From Chakrabartia godavariana (GTDB lineage: Bacteria > Pseudomonadota > Alphaproteobacteria > Sphingomonadales > Sphingomonadaceae): DNA of 64,000 nt. The position numbers and the translations under genes were made by a program. The notes under the pieces are model-generated. The model saw only the letters and a program-made list of their open reading frames with translations. It was not told the origin of the DNA and ran no database searches. Position 1 is the first letter of the stretch. The number at the start of each line of letters is the position of its first letter. The stretch is from assembly GCA_005518185.1 (NCBI GenBank), contig RKSN01000002.1, positions 558,001 to 622,000 on the forward strand, read 5' to 3'. Shown one piece after another: positions 9,647 through 17,345 of the stretch.

Positions 9647-10800
9647 GTGCGCGCCGCCAGTATCAGGAGGGCCGCCCCGGCGATGGCTGACGCCACCGAA
9701 CCGATGATGACACCCAGCTTCACCTCGCTTTCATGCGCTGCATCGACAAAGGCGAGGTCACCGATGAACAGGCTCATGGTGAAACCGATCCCGCACAGCA
9801 ACGCCACGCCATAGATCTGGGCCCAGCTGGCTCCGGCCGGCTTCGGCGCGAGCCCCAGTTTTACAGCAGACCAGACCGCCGCAAAGATGCCGAGCTGTTT
9901 TCCCAGAAACAGGCCGGCCGCGATCGCAACGACAAGTTCGTCGCCGAAGGATGCCCCCGCAAAGGACACACCTGCATTTGCAAGACCGAAGAGCGGCACA
10001 ATGAAGAACGCGACCGGCTTTTGCAGGAGGTGCTCAAGCCGGTGGAGCGGGGATTCGGTGGCGTCCGTTCCCCCCGGCGACACGCGTGCCGGGACCATTG
10101 CGGCCGCCAAAACGCCCGCCACGGTCGCATGAACCCCCGATTGGAGTACGGCGAACCAGAGCAGGTAGAAGCCGACAAGGTAAGGCCACAGACGCATGAC
10201 CTTGGCGCTACCCAACACGTAGAGGCCGGCCATGATCGCCGCTGAAGCCAGCAGCCACACACCCGAGATGGCGTCCGTATAGCCAATCGCGATGATGGCG
10301 ACGGCGCCCATATCATCGACAATGGCCACGGTCGCGAGCAGGAGCTTCAGCGAGACGGGCACCCGCTTTCCAAGCAGGGAGATGACCCCCATTGCAAAAG
10401 CGATGTCCGTCGCGGCAGGAACCGCCCAGCCACGCATCAGCTCCGGACGGTCCGCAGTCACCGCAAGAAAGATCAGCGCCGGAACGGCCATCCCGGCGCC
10501 GGCGGCCAGCATGGGCAGGGTCCGGTCTCCCCAGCTTTGCAACTGGCCGTCCACAAACTCCCGTTTGATCTCCAGACCGACCAGCAGGAAGAAGAAGGCC
10601 ATCAGACCGTCATTGATCCAGTGATGTGCCGACATCGGGCCCACATCGGCGTGAAGGGCGTCAAAATAGAGCGCGGCCGCCGGGCTGTTCGCAAGGACCA
10701 GCGCACAGGCTGCGGCGACGATGAGCAATATGCCCCCGGCTGCCTCGCTTTCCAGAAAGGCGCGGAGGACAGAAGGCTGCCCAGGTTTCTGCATCGCCAT
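9628..10800 (-). CDS. nhaA: Na+/H+ antiporter NhaA
   Basis: 390 residues with about 12 hydrophobic helices. NhaA exports sodium in exchange for protons and supports pH and salt homeostasis. The sodium-binding aspartate pair is visible in [14 protein letters not shown] (~165), and [23 protein letters not shown] (split between residues ~60 and 82) is the conserved N-terminal segment. It begins 11 bases after the LysR stop, on the same strand, without a clear Shine-Dalgarno, so it may be read from the LysR transcript. Confidence 0.95.
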   Translation of the reverse strand: MAMQKPGQPSVLRAFLESEAAGGILLIVAAACALVLANSPAAALYFDALHADVGPMSAHHWINDGLMAFFFLLVGLEIKREFVDGQLQSWGDRTLPMLAAGAGMAVPALIFLAVTADRPELMRGWAVPAATDIAFAMGVISLLGKRVPVSLKLLLATVAIVDDMGAVAIIAIGYTDAISGVWLLASAAIMAGLYVLGSAKVMRLWPYLVGFYLLWFAVLQSGVHATVAGVLAAAMVPARVSPGGTDATESPLHRLEHLLQKPVAFFIVPLFGLANAGVSFAGASFGDELVVAIAAGLFLGKQLGIFAAVWSAVKLGLAPKPAGASWAQIYGVALLCGIGFTMSLFIGDLAFVDAAHESEVKLGVIIGSVASAIAGAALLILAARTKKEAA

Positions 10801-10811
10801 AAGTGTCAGGA

Positions 10812-11894
10812 TCAGTCCATCAAATGATCAAACATGGACACGATCTGTCCGTTTCCATGGCTATCACCGAATGCATCGGGATGCACGAAATGGTCGGCAA
10901 ACCACGGATAGCGCGACCCGTCAAAACTGTCCCGCAACCACTGCACGACCTGCTGGACGGGCTGGGAATTGCGCGCCTCGCGCCGGTAAGAAAGCCAAAG
11001 TTCAAACCGCATGCGCACCGGAAGATCGATTGGCCGAACGCGCTTTGTGATCGCGCGTGCATAGGTCGGCAGCGCTCCGATCCCGACGCCGTTCGCAACA
11101 GCCCAATAATGGGAAAAGCTGGAACTCACGCGGATCGCAATCAGCTTGCGCGCCACTTCCTGCGTGAGAAACAGATTGATGGCATCTGACTTTGTACCCG
11201 GCGAGTCCTGCTGGACGAACTGATGGCCGTGCAGATCGTCAAAACCCGCTGGCGTCCCATGCTGCCGCAGATACTGGTCCGATGCGAACGGGATCACGTG
11301 GATCGTCGCCAGCTTTGAACAGATCGCCTCAAGGTCCGCCGGCTTCTGGAAGCCAACAGCCACATCATGTTCGACCGGCGTTACAAGCGTCTGGTCGGAC
11401 AGGGCATCCAGAACGACCACATGTTCGGGCAGACGCGCCTTGAGCTCCGGCAGGCGCGGCGTGAGCCAGAACGTGCCAACGCCTTCGGACGCGCAGATGC
11501 GGACCTCGCCATCGCGCACGAGCACGTGATTGCCCCGCGCCAAGGGTAGGCCAACGCTGAGCAGACGCATCTCGTTCGCCACGCGCAGCACAGTCTGCCC
11601 TTCCGCCGTAATCTTCAAACCGTCACGCGAGCGTGCAAAGAGCACGGTCTCGAGCGATTTTTCGAGTCGATTGAGCCGCGAGCGGATCGTGTTGACCGAC
11701 ATTCCAAGCGTCTGCGACGCGCGTCTCAAGCTCGACTGATCCGCCACGCGGCGCAGTATATCCAGATCACTCCAGTTAACTTTATCAAGTAAGCCTATGA
11801 GTTTGCGGTGTTCATCCGGGTGAACACCCCGTGCAGATAATTGGAGGACCTCGTCCTCTCCTTCCCCCGATAAAGTCATCGCGTCGGAAACCAT
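10812..11894 (-). CDS. LysR-family transcriptional regulator
   Basis: 360 residues from ATG 11894 (a second ATG at 11879 is equally possible). The first ~38 residues are a charged extension. A LysR-type winged helix follows (DLDILRRVADQSSLRRASQTLGMSVNTIRSRLNRLE, in pieces, ~40-75), then a periplasmic-binding-like effector domain (~125-310). Two roles fit the context: control of nhaA directly downstream, as the LysR protein NhaR does in E. coli, or control of the divergent acetyltransferase/glycosyltransferase genes. The sequence does not decide between them. Confidence 0.85.
   Translation of the reverse strand: MVSDAMTLSGEGEDEVLQLSARGVHPDEHRKLIGLLDKVNWSDLDILRRVADQSSLRRASQTLGMSVNTIRSRLNRLEKSLETVLFARSRDGLKITAEGQTVLRVANEMRLLSVGLPLARGNHVLVRDGEVRICASEGVGTFWLTPRLPELKARLPEHVVVLDALSDQTLVTPVEHDVAVGFQKPADLEAICSKLATIHVIPFASDQYLRQHGTPAGFDDLHGHQFVQQDSPGTKSDAINLFLTQEVARKLIAIRVSSSFSHYWAVANGVGIGALPTYARAITKRVRPIDLPVRMRFELWLSYRREARNSQPVQQVVQWLRDSFDGSRYPWFADHFVHPDAFGDSHGNGQIVSMFDHLMD
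11807..11828. repeat. 22-base inverted repeat inside the LysR 5' coding region
   Basis: GGTGTTCA and TGAACACC, perfect 8-base arms with a 6-base spacer, about 65 bases into the LysR gene. It contains a T-N11-A core as in LysR-type operators. It could be an autoregulatory site or serve the divergent acetyltransferase operon, whose start is 100 bases away. Its role is inferred. Confidence 0.4.
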
Positions 11895-11928
11895 GTGTGA
11901 TTTCTACGCGAGTTGGGGGAGATTTCAA

Positions 11929-13152
11929 ATGTTACAGGATGTATCTGCTACGTCTCGGTCGGGTGTGCGTCGCCTGGGGTTCTCATCCAAGATCTGGCGG
12001 TGTCTGGAACGCTCAGACCGCCAGAGGTTCAACCTACATCGCCCCGACGCAGCTGAGCTTGCGAGCATGCTGGCACAGGCGCGCCAGACCATGGCTCTGG
12101 CGGACGACGATGTGATCGTACGCGTGATCCAGGCCAACCCCGACAGCGTCCGGATCGCAAGCCAGGCCGGCGCGATGCCCGAGGATCGCGGCATCGTTGC
12201 CCTTCTTCCGCTCACCCAGGCAGGGGCAACCGCGATGGTCACCGGCGACTTTGACACCGCCCGCCCCGACCCGCTCCACCTCGCCCGCCTGGGTGCGCAG
12301 CCTGCCGCCATCTATGTCTGGCTGATCTATATGCCGGGCAGCTTTGGCCGGATGCTGACCGCCTTTGCCGATGCGCTGGAGCCCTTTCTGGAAACGCCGG
12401 TCCCAGTCTTTTCGAAAGCGGTCAACGCGCATTCGCGCCGTCTGCAAATGACATCGGGGTTCATCGCCGCCAACAGCGTCTATCCGGACTGCGGGGATGA
12501 CCTTCTGGTCGTGCTGCCCGAACAACAGGCCCCCGCGCCCAAGCCCCGGCTGGAGGTCGAGATTGCCCGCAGTGTCGAGGATGTCTTCAAGGTCTTCTCG
12601 GTGCGGTCCGCCACATACATCGCTGAACAGTTCTGCCTCTATGCCGAGGAGTTTGACGGCAACGACTTTTGCGCGACCCACTGGCTCGGAAAAGTGGACG
12701 GCGACGCCGCCGGCTGTATCCGCGCGCGCTTCTTCGGAGATTTTGCCAAGATCGAACGGCTGGCCGTGCGCGCCGAATATCGCAACAGCCGCCTCGCCTA
12801 TCAGCTGGTGCGAGCCGCGATCGAGCATTGCCGCCGTAAGGGATATCGCACGCTCTATGGCCATAGTCGGCTTGATCTGCAGCGCTTCTGGCAGGTCTTT
12901 GGCTTCCGGCCGATGGAAGACCGACCCGAAATTGCGTTCGCCAATGTGAAATATGTCGAGATGCGGCTCGACCTCGCACCCGCCAATGACGTGATCCGGC
13001 TCGGCGCAGACCCGATGCATATCCTCCGCCCGGAAGGCGCGTGGGATCGGCCAGGACCGTTCGAGGCGGCCCCGGCGGCGGACAATGCCCTGCGCCAGAC
13101 CTTGCTCGCGCAACGGACGCGAACCGTCCGCAAGGCCGAGATCGTCGGCTGA
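11929..13152 (+). CDS. GNAT-family acetyltransferase, possibly two-domain
   Basis: 407 residues from ATG 11929, preferred over ATG 11893 because GGGGGAG lies just upstream and because 11893 overlaps the LysR start. The C-terminal part (~205-340) is a clear GNAT domain: VDGDAAGCIRARFFGDFAKI, then the acetyl-CoA loop RAEYRNSRLAYQLVRAAIEH and FGFRPME. The N-terminal half (~35-190) ends with RRLQMTSGF and looks like a degenerate second GNAT unit. It is followed after 12 bases by an NfrB-like glycosyltransferase, so it may acetylate a glycan precursor or sugar. The substrate is unknown. Confidence 0.7.
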   Translation: MLQDVSATSRSGVRRLGFSSKIWRCLERSDRQRFNLHRPDAAELASMLAQARQTMALADDDVIVRVIQANPDSVRIASQAGAMPEDRGIVALLPLTQAGATAMVTGDFDTARPDPLHLARLGAQPAAIYVWLIYMPGSFGRMLTAFADALEPFLETPVPVFSKAVNAHSRRLQMTSGFIAANSVYPDCGDDLLVVLPEQQAPAPKPRLEVEIARSVEDVFKVFSVRSATYIAEQFCLYAEEFDGNDFCATHWLGKVDGDAAGCIRARFFGDFAKIERLAVRAEYRNSRLAYQLVRAAIEHCRRKGYRTLYGHSRLDLQRFWQVFGFRPMEDRPEIAFANVKYVEMRLDLAPANDVIRLGADPMHILRPEGAWDRPGPFEAAPAADNALRQTLLAQRTRTVRKAEIVG

Positions 13153-13164
13153 GGCTCTGAGGAA

Positions 13165-14523
13165 ATGTGGGACTGGGCGCTCGTTGGCCTGCGCGACGAA
13201 CTCCTTCTCTTTTCCGCTGTGGGATTTGCCATCGGGGGGATTGATGACCTGCTGGTTGATGCCGTCTGGATCGTGCGCAGGGTCTGGCGGCGGCTGACGG
13301 TCTATTCGATCCACCCGCGCGCGACGGCGGCCGCCCTCCCGCCGTCGCGCACCCCCGGGCCCATCGCGGTCCTTGTGCCCGCCTGGCAGGAAGCCGACGT
13401 AATCGGGCCCATGTTGCAAGGCTGCCTCGATCGCTGGGGCGGTGCGGACTTCCGCCTCTTTGTCGGCTGCTATGCAAATGATCCCCCGACGATCGCAGCG
13501 GTGCGCCGCTTCGATGACCCGCGCATTTACCTTGTGACCTGCGAGGATGAGGGACCAACGACCAAGGCCGGCTGCCTCAACGTGCTGTACGCCGCCATGG
13601 AGCGGGACGAGATGGCGCAGGGCCGCCGTTATGCGCGGGTGCTGCTGCACGACGCCGAAGATGTGGTGCACGCCGATGAGCTCAGGGTCCATGCCGCCCT
13701 CGGCGACCGGTTTGCCCTGATCCAGGTCCCTGTGCTTCCGCTGCGGCAGCAAGGCTCGCCCTGGATCAGTGGCCATTATCTCGACGAGTTTGCCGAGGCG
13801 CACAGCCGCGACATGGTGGTACGGGAAGCGATTGGCGCCGCACTCCCTTCGGCGGGCGTCGGATGCTCTATCCAGCGCGCCGCCTTGGCAGAGGTGGAAA
13901 AGGCCCGCAGCGGCAAGCCCTTTGCCGATGACAGCCTGACCGAGGACTATGAACTGGGCCTAAGACTTGGCGAATTGGGCCTCCCCTGCGCCTTTGTGCG
14001 CATCCTTGGCAGCGATGGCGCCTTGGTTGCGACACGGGCGCATTTTCCTTCAACGCTGACGACTGCCGTCCGGCAGAAGACGCGCTGGACAATCGGCATC
14101 GCGCTGGCCGGCTGGGACCGCGTGGGCTGGACCGGCAGTCTGTTCGAACGCTGGATGCGGCTGCGCGACCGCCGGGCACCGCTGGCGGCAGTCCTCCTCG
14201 TCTGTGGCTATGCCGCCTTGGTGCTCACGGTGCTTATCTCCCTGTTGGGCCTGCCGCAGGCCGCGCCAGGCCAACTTCTGACGCTGCTTTTGCTGGCGAA
14301 TGCAGGGCTGCTCTTGTGGCGGCTGATCATCCGCGCCGTGTGCGTCACCCGCCATTATGGCTGGCGCGAAGGGTTGCGGTCCATGCCGCGCATGGTGACA
14401 TCCAACATCGTCGCGATGATGGCCGCGCGCCGCGCAATTGCCGGTTATCTCAGAATGCTGCGGAGCGGCGAAGTCCATTGGGACAAAACCGCGCACAGCT
14501 TCCCTGCGGGTCACGCCCAGTGA
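13165..14523 (+). CDS. NfrB-like membrane glycosyltransferase (GT2)
   Basis: 452 residues. There is a hydrophobic N-terminal segment (~12-32), a cytoplasmic GT2 domain (VLVPAWQEADVI ~70, DAEDVVHADEL ~168 as the DxD-type site, EDYELGLRL ~255 and the QKTRWTIG box ~298), and C-terminal helices (~335-360 and ~370-395). It ends with WDKTAHSFP, which I recognise from bacteriophage N4 adsorption protein B (NfrB), an exopolysaccharide synthase in E. coli. Unlike E. coli NfrB there is no C-terminal MshEN c-di-GMP domain. It overlaps the next gene by 4 bases (GTGA). Confidence 0.8.
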   Translation: MWDWALVGLRDELLLFSAVGFAIGGIDDLLVDAVWIVRRVWRRLTVYSIHPRATAAALPPSRTPGPIAVLVPAWQEADVIGPMLQGCLDRWGGADFRLFVGCYANDPPTIAAVRRFDDPRIYLVTCEDEGPTTKAGCLNVLYAAMERDEMAQGRRYARVLLHDAEDVVHADELRVHAALGDRFALIQVPVLPLRQQGSPWISGHYLDEFAEAHSRDMVVREAIGAALPSAGVGCSIQRAALAEVEKARSGKPFADDSLTEDYELGLRLGELGLPCAFVRILGSDGALVATRAHFPSTLTTAVRQKTRWTIGIALAGWDRVGWTGSLFERWMRLRDRRAPLAAVLLVCGYAALVLTVLISLLGLPQAAPGQLLTLLLLANAGLLLWRLIIRAVCVTRHYGWREGLRSMPRMVTSNIVAMMAARRAIAGYLRMLRSGEVHWDKTAHSFPAGHAQ

Positions 14524-15551
14524 CCGGCGGCCGGGCGCGCGCCATCGAAACGCTTGGGCTGGTCCTGCTGTGCTGGATGGCCGGGCGCATCGGCTATCTG
14601 TCCTGGGCCAATCAGGAGGGAAACCCGCCGGCCTTGGCCCCAGCCTCTGGCCGACCTCCGACATGGGTGGCACATCATACGCTCGCGGAGAGGACCACCC
14701 GCGCTGCTGCGGCTCCGCCCATCCATGGGGGTGACGCGCCAAACAATCTGAGCAAGGCGGTTCGCCCCGCTGCACACGCACGTCCTTTCCTTGCCGCGCA
14801 GGAGACCACGCACGCCATCGCTTCCGCCCGGCCCGCGCCTGCGGAAGTGGCCCATCCTGAGCCCCCTATGCCCGAGAGGCAGCACGCTAACGCATCACCG
14901 TCCGATCTGCCGCCGGGCGGGCATTCATCGCCTGTCCGGGCGTCCGCATGGGTGCTCTGGCGGCCCGAAGCATCGGGGCTTGGGCTCGGGACATCCGGCC
15001 AATTGGGCGGCAGTCAGGCCGGGATCAGGCTGGTGGCCCCATTTGCATTCCGGCAGGCATTGCGCGCCTCGCTGAGGGCCACGACCGCACTCAAACGTCC
15101 GCATGACGCAGAAGCGGCTCCGGGATTGAGCCTCAAGCCGCTGCGAAGCGTTCCGGTCGAGATCATCGTGGAGCGCAGGTTTCGGCTATCACGCAACAGC
15201 CGGGATGCAACGGCTGCCTTCATCGCGGGCGGGGAGACGTTTGACGTATCGCCGCGCCTGACCGGCTCGGTCTACGCACAAGGCGGCGTGGTCGGACTGA
15301 GCCACCCCCGCGCCTTTGCGGACGGGGCGGCAAAGCTGCGGCACGATGTCGGCGCGCGGAGCCGCATTGGCGTTGGGATGTGGGGCGGCCTACAGCCTGG
15401 CTTGCGTCGCCTTGATGTGGGGCCAAGCCTCTCGACGGTCATCGGCGATGCCACCGGCGGCCTGACGCTCTCGGCTGACTGGCGCTTCCGCATCGCGGGC
15501 AATGCGCGTCCCGGCTCAGGCATTGCTGTGACGCTCGCCAAGGATTTCTAA
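14520..15551 (+). CDS. Membrane-anchored protein with possible NfrA C-terminal-like domain
   Basis: 343 residues from GTG 14520, which overlaps the glycosyltransferase stop; longer in-frame starts run through that gene. There is one N-terminal hydrophobic segment (~10-28), then ~110 residues rich in Pro, Ala and His with no fold evident, then a ~190-residue beta-rich domain (SQAGIRLVAPFAF, GLSLKPLRSVPVEIIVERRF, RLDVGPSLS, LSADWRFRIAG) ending in Phe. The layout of that domain resembles the NfrA C-terminal domain, but the TPR region of NfrA is missing. By position it should be the export or outer-envelope partner of the glycosyltransferase. This is an inference from weak similarity. Confidence 0.6.
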   Translation: MTGGRARAIETLGLVLLCWMAGRIGYLSWANQEGNPPALAPASGRPPTWVAHHTLAERTTRAAAAPPIHGGDAPNNLSKAVRPAAHARPFLAAQETTHAIASARPAPAEVAHPEPPMPERQHANASPSDLPPGGHSSPVRASAWVLWRPEASGLGLGTSGQLGGSQAGIRLVAPFAFRQALRASLRATTALKRPHDAEAAPGLSLKPLRSVPVEIIVERRFRLSRNSRDATAAFIAGGETFDVSPRLTGSVYAQGGVVGLSHPRAFADGAAKLRHDVGARSRIGVGMWGGLQPGLRRLDVGPSLSTVIGDATGGLTLSADWRFRIAGNARPGSGIAVTLAKDF

Positions 15552-15598
15552 AGGAACGCTTCCGGTCCCGCGCAACTGCGGCTAGGACCATTGACGTA

Positions 15599-16513
15599 AT
15601 GGACATCTACCTGCCGATTGCCAATATGTCCGTAAATGCGTTGATCGTCGTGTTGCTCGGCGGCGGCGTCGGCATCCTGTCCGGCATGTTCGGGGTGGGC
15701 GGCGGGTTCCTGACGACGCCGCTTCTGATCCTCTACGGCATTCCCCCGACGGTCGCTGCAGCCTCGGCCACGACACAGGTGACTGGCGCCAGCGTGTCGG
15801 GCGTTCTCGCCCATTGGCAACGCGATGGCGTTGATTTCCATATGGGAATCGTCCTTGTCATCGGCGGCCTTGTCGGTTCGGTTGCGGGGGCGGGCCTGTT
15901 TGCGCTTCTCGAAAGCGCGGGGCAGATGGATACGATCATCGCGATCCTCTACGTCGTCCTGCTGGGCGTCATCGGATCAATGATGGCGCGCGACGCCTGG
16001 ACCGCGATCAGCGCCAAACGGTCGGGGGTTGCCGTCGCCGCCCGCAAACGCCGACATCACCCCTTCGTCGCCAATCTGCCGATCCGGTGGCGCTTTTATG
16101 CGTCCGGACTCTATATTTCGCCGCTGGCGCCGCTGGCGCTCGGGTTCATGGTCGGCATCCTGACCGTCCTGTTGGGCGTCGGCGGCGGCTTCATCCTCGT
16201 GCCCGCGATGATCTACCTGCTCGGCATGTCGACGCGTGTCGTCGTTGGCACCTCGCTTTTCCAGATCCTGTTCGTGACGGCGATCACGACGATGGTGCAC
16301 GCGGTCACGACGCACGCCGTCGACATCGTGCTGGCGGGCCTTCTTCTGATCGGCAGCGTCATCGGCGCGCAGGTGGGGACGCGCCTCGCCTCAAAGCTCC
16401 CACCCGACTGGCTTCGCCTCGGGCTTGCGGCCGTCATCCTTCTGCTGGCGGTCTGGCTGGCACTGGGCCTCGGCTGGCGACCGAGCGAAATCTACACGGT
16501 GCACCTGTCGTGA
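15599..16513 (+). CDS. TSUP-family (TauE/SafE) sulfite-type exporter
   Basis: 304 residues with about eight hydrophobic helices arranged as two repeats, each with the family's glycine-rich motif: GGGVGILSGMFGVGGGFLTT near residue 20 and VGILTVLLGVGGGFILVPAM near 185. TauE/SafE proteins are proposed exporters of sulfite, sulfoacetate and related anions. The stop overlaps the next gene by 4 bases (GTGA), and that neighbour is the usual alphaproteobacterial partner of this transporter subgroup. Confidence 0.88.
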   Translation: MDIYLPIANMSVNALIVVLLGGGVGILSGMFGVGGGFLTTPLLILYGIPPTVAAASATTQVTGASVSGVLAHWQRDGVDFHMGIVLVIGGLVGSVAGAGLFALLESAGQMDTIIAILYVVLLGVIGSMMARDAWTAISAKRSGVAVAARKRRHHPFVANLPIRWRFYASGLYISPLAPLALGFMVGILTVLLGVGGGFILVPAMIYLLGMSTRVVVGTSLFQILFVTAITTMVHAVTTHAVDIVLAGLLLIGSVIGAQVGTRLASKLPPDWLRLGLAAVILLLAVWLALGLGWRPSEIYTVHLS

Positions 16514-17274
16514 CGCGCTGGCGCCGCCTTGCGCTGCTTCCGGCCGCCTTGCTGTCTTTGGCAGCGGCCAACCCGGTGCTCGTCCCCGACGTGTCACAGC
16601 GCAAGATCGACATCGTCTACAGCTTCACGGGTGCCGAACTGCTGTTGTTCGGCGCCATCCTCTATCCGGGCGGACGCGTGCCCTCCGAAGATGCCGACAT
16701 CGTCGTCGTCCTGCGCGGCCCTTCGCAGTCGATGATCGTGCGCGAAAAGCAGAAGCTGGGCGGGCTCATCTGGGTCAATGCGGAAAGCGCGCGCTTTCGC
16801 TCCGCCCCCGCCTATTACGCGATCGCAAGCTCCAAGCCGCTGAAACAGCTCGTCGATGAGCGGACGGCGGCGATCTACGAACTTGGCATCCAGAACCTGC
16901 AACTGTCGCCCGCCAGTGGCGATGCGCCCGACGTGCAGCGCCGCTTTGAGAATGGGCTGATCGACCTGCGCGTCCGCAACGCACTCTATGCAGAGATGCC
17001 CGGCACGGTGGAGATCTCGGACGGCGTTCTCTATCGGGCTCGCCTGTCCATCCCGGCGCGTGTCCCGGTGGGCACCTATACCGCCGAAACATTCCTGATC
17101 CGCAAAGGCAAGGTCGTCGCCGCAGCCAGCCGCGACGTTGAGATCGACAAGTCGGGCTTTGAACGGTTTGTGGCCGAAAGCGCGGTCAACCATCCGATCA
17201 CCTATGGCCTTGCTGCTGTTTCCCTGTCGTTGCTGTTGGGTTGGGGGGCGGCCGCCCTGTTCCGCCGGATTTAA
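16510..17274 (+). CDS. TIGR02186-like transmembrane protein paired with TSUP exporter
   Basis: 254 residues from GTG 16510, coupled to the exporter; longer in-frame starts lie inside that gene. It has a signal peptide (~1-20), a periplasmic beta-rich domain starting VLVPDVSQRKIDIVYSFTGA with GAILYPGG and VVLRGP, and one C-terminal helix (~225-247) ending FRRI. This matches the alphaproteobacterial conserved membrane family TIGR02186, which is regularly found beside TauE/SafE transporters. Its function is unknown; a periplasmic accessory or sensor for the exporter is plausible. Confidence 0.8.
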   Translation: MTRWRRLALLPAALLSLAAANPVLVPDVSQRKIDIVYSFTGAELLLFGAILYPGGRVPSEDADIVVVLRGPSQSMIVREKQKLGGLIWVNAESARFRSAPAYYAIASSKPLKQLVDERTAAIYELGIQNLQLSPASGDAPDVQRRFENGLIDLRVRNALYAEMPGTVEISDGVLYRARLSIPARVPVGTYTAETFLIRKGKVVAAASRDVEIDKSGFERFVAESAVNHPITYGLAAVSLSLLLGWGAAALFRRI

Positions 17275-17291
17275 GCCCGTTTCGGCTTTAT
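17273..17291 (+). terminator. Weak hairpin terminator after the TIGR02186-like gene
   Basis: AAGCC/GGCTT 5-base stem with a 6-base loop, followed by TATT; the stop codon TAA provides the first bases. The stem is short and the T-run poor. Confidence 0.25.
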
Positions 17292-17345
17292 TAACCGACT
17301 TTGTCTAAGGCTGGAGCCAAGCAAAGTTGAGAAAGTCGTACAAAA

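Noticed and set aside
12034-13803. Long minus-strand open frame (589 codons) opposite the acetyltransferase and glycosyltransferase genes
   Set aside because: It is antisense to two genes with clear motifs, has no recognisable domain, and long antisense frames are common in GC-rich DNA.
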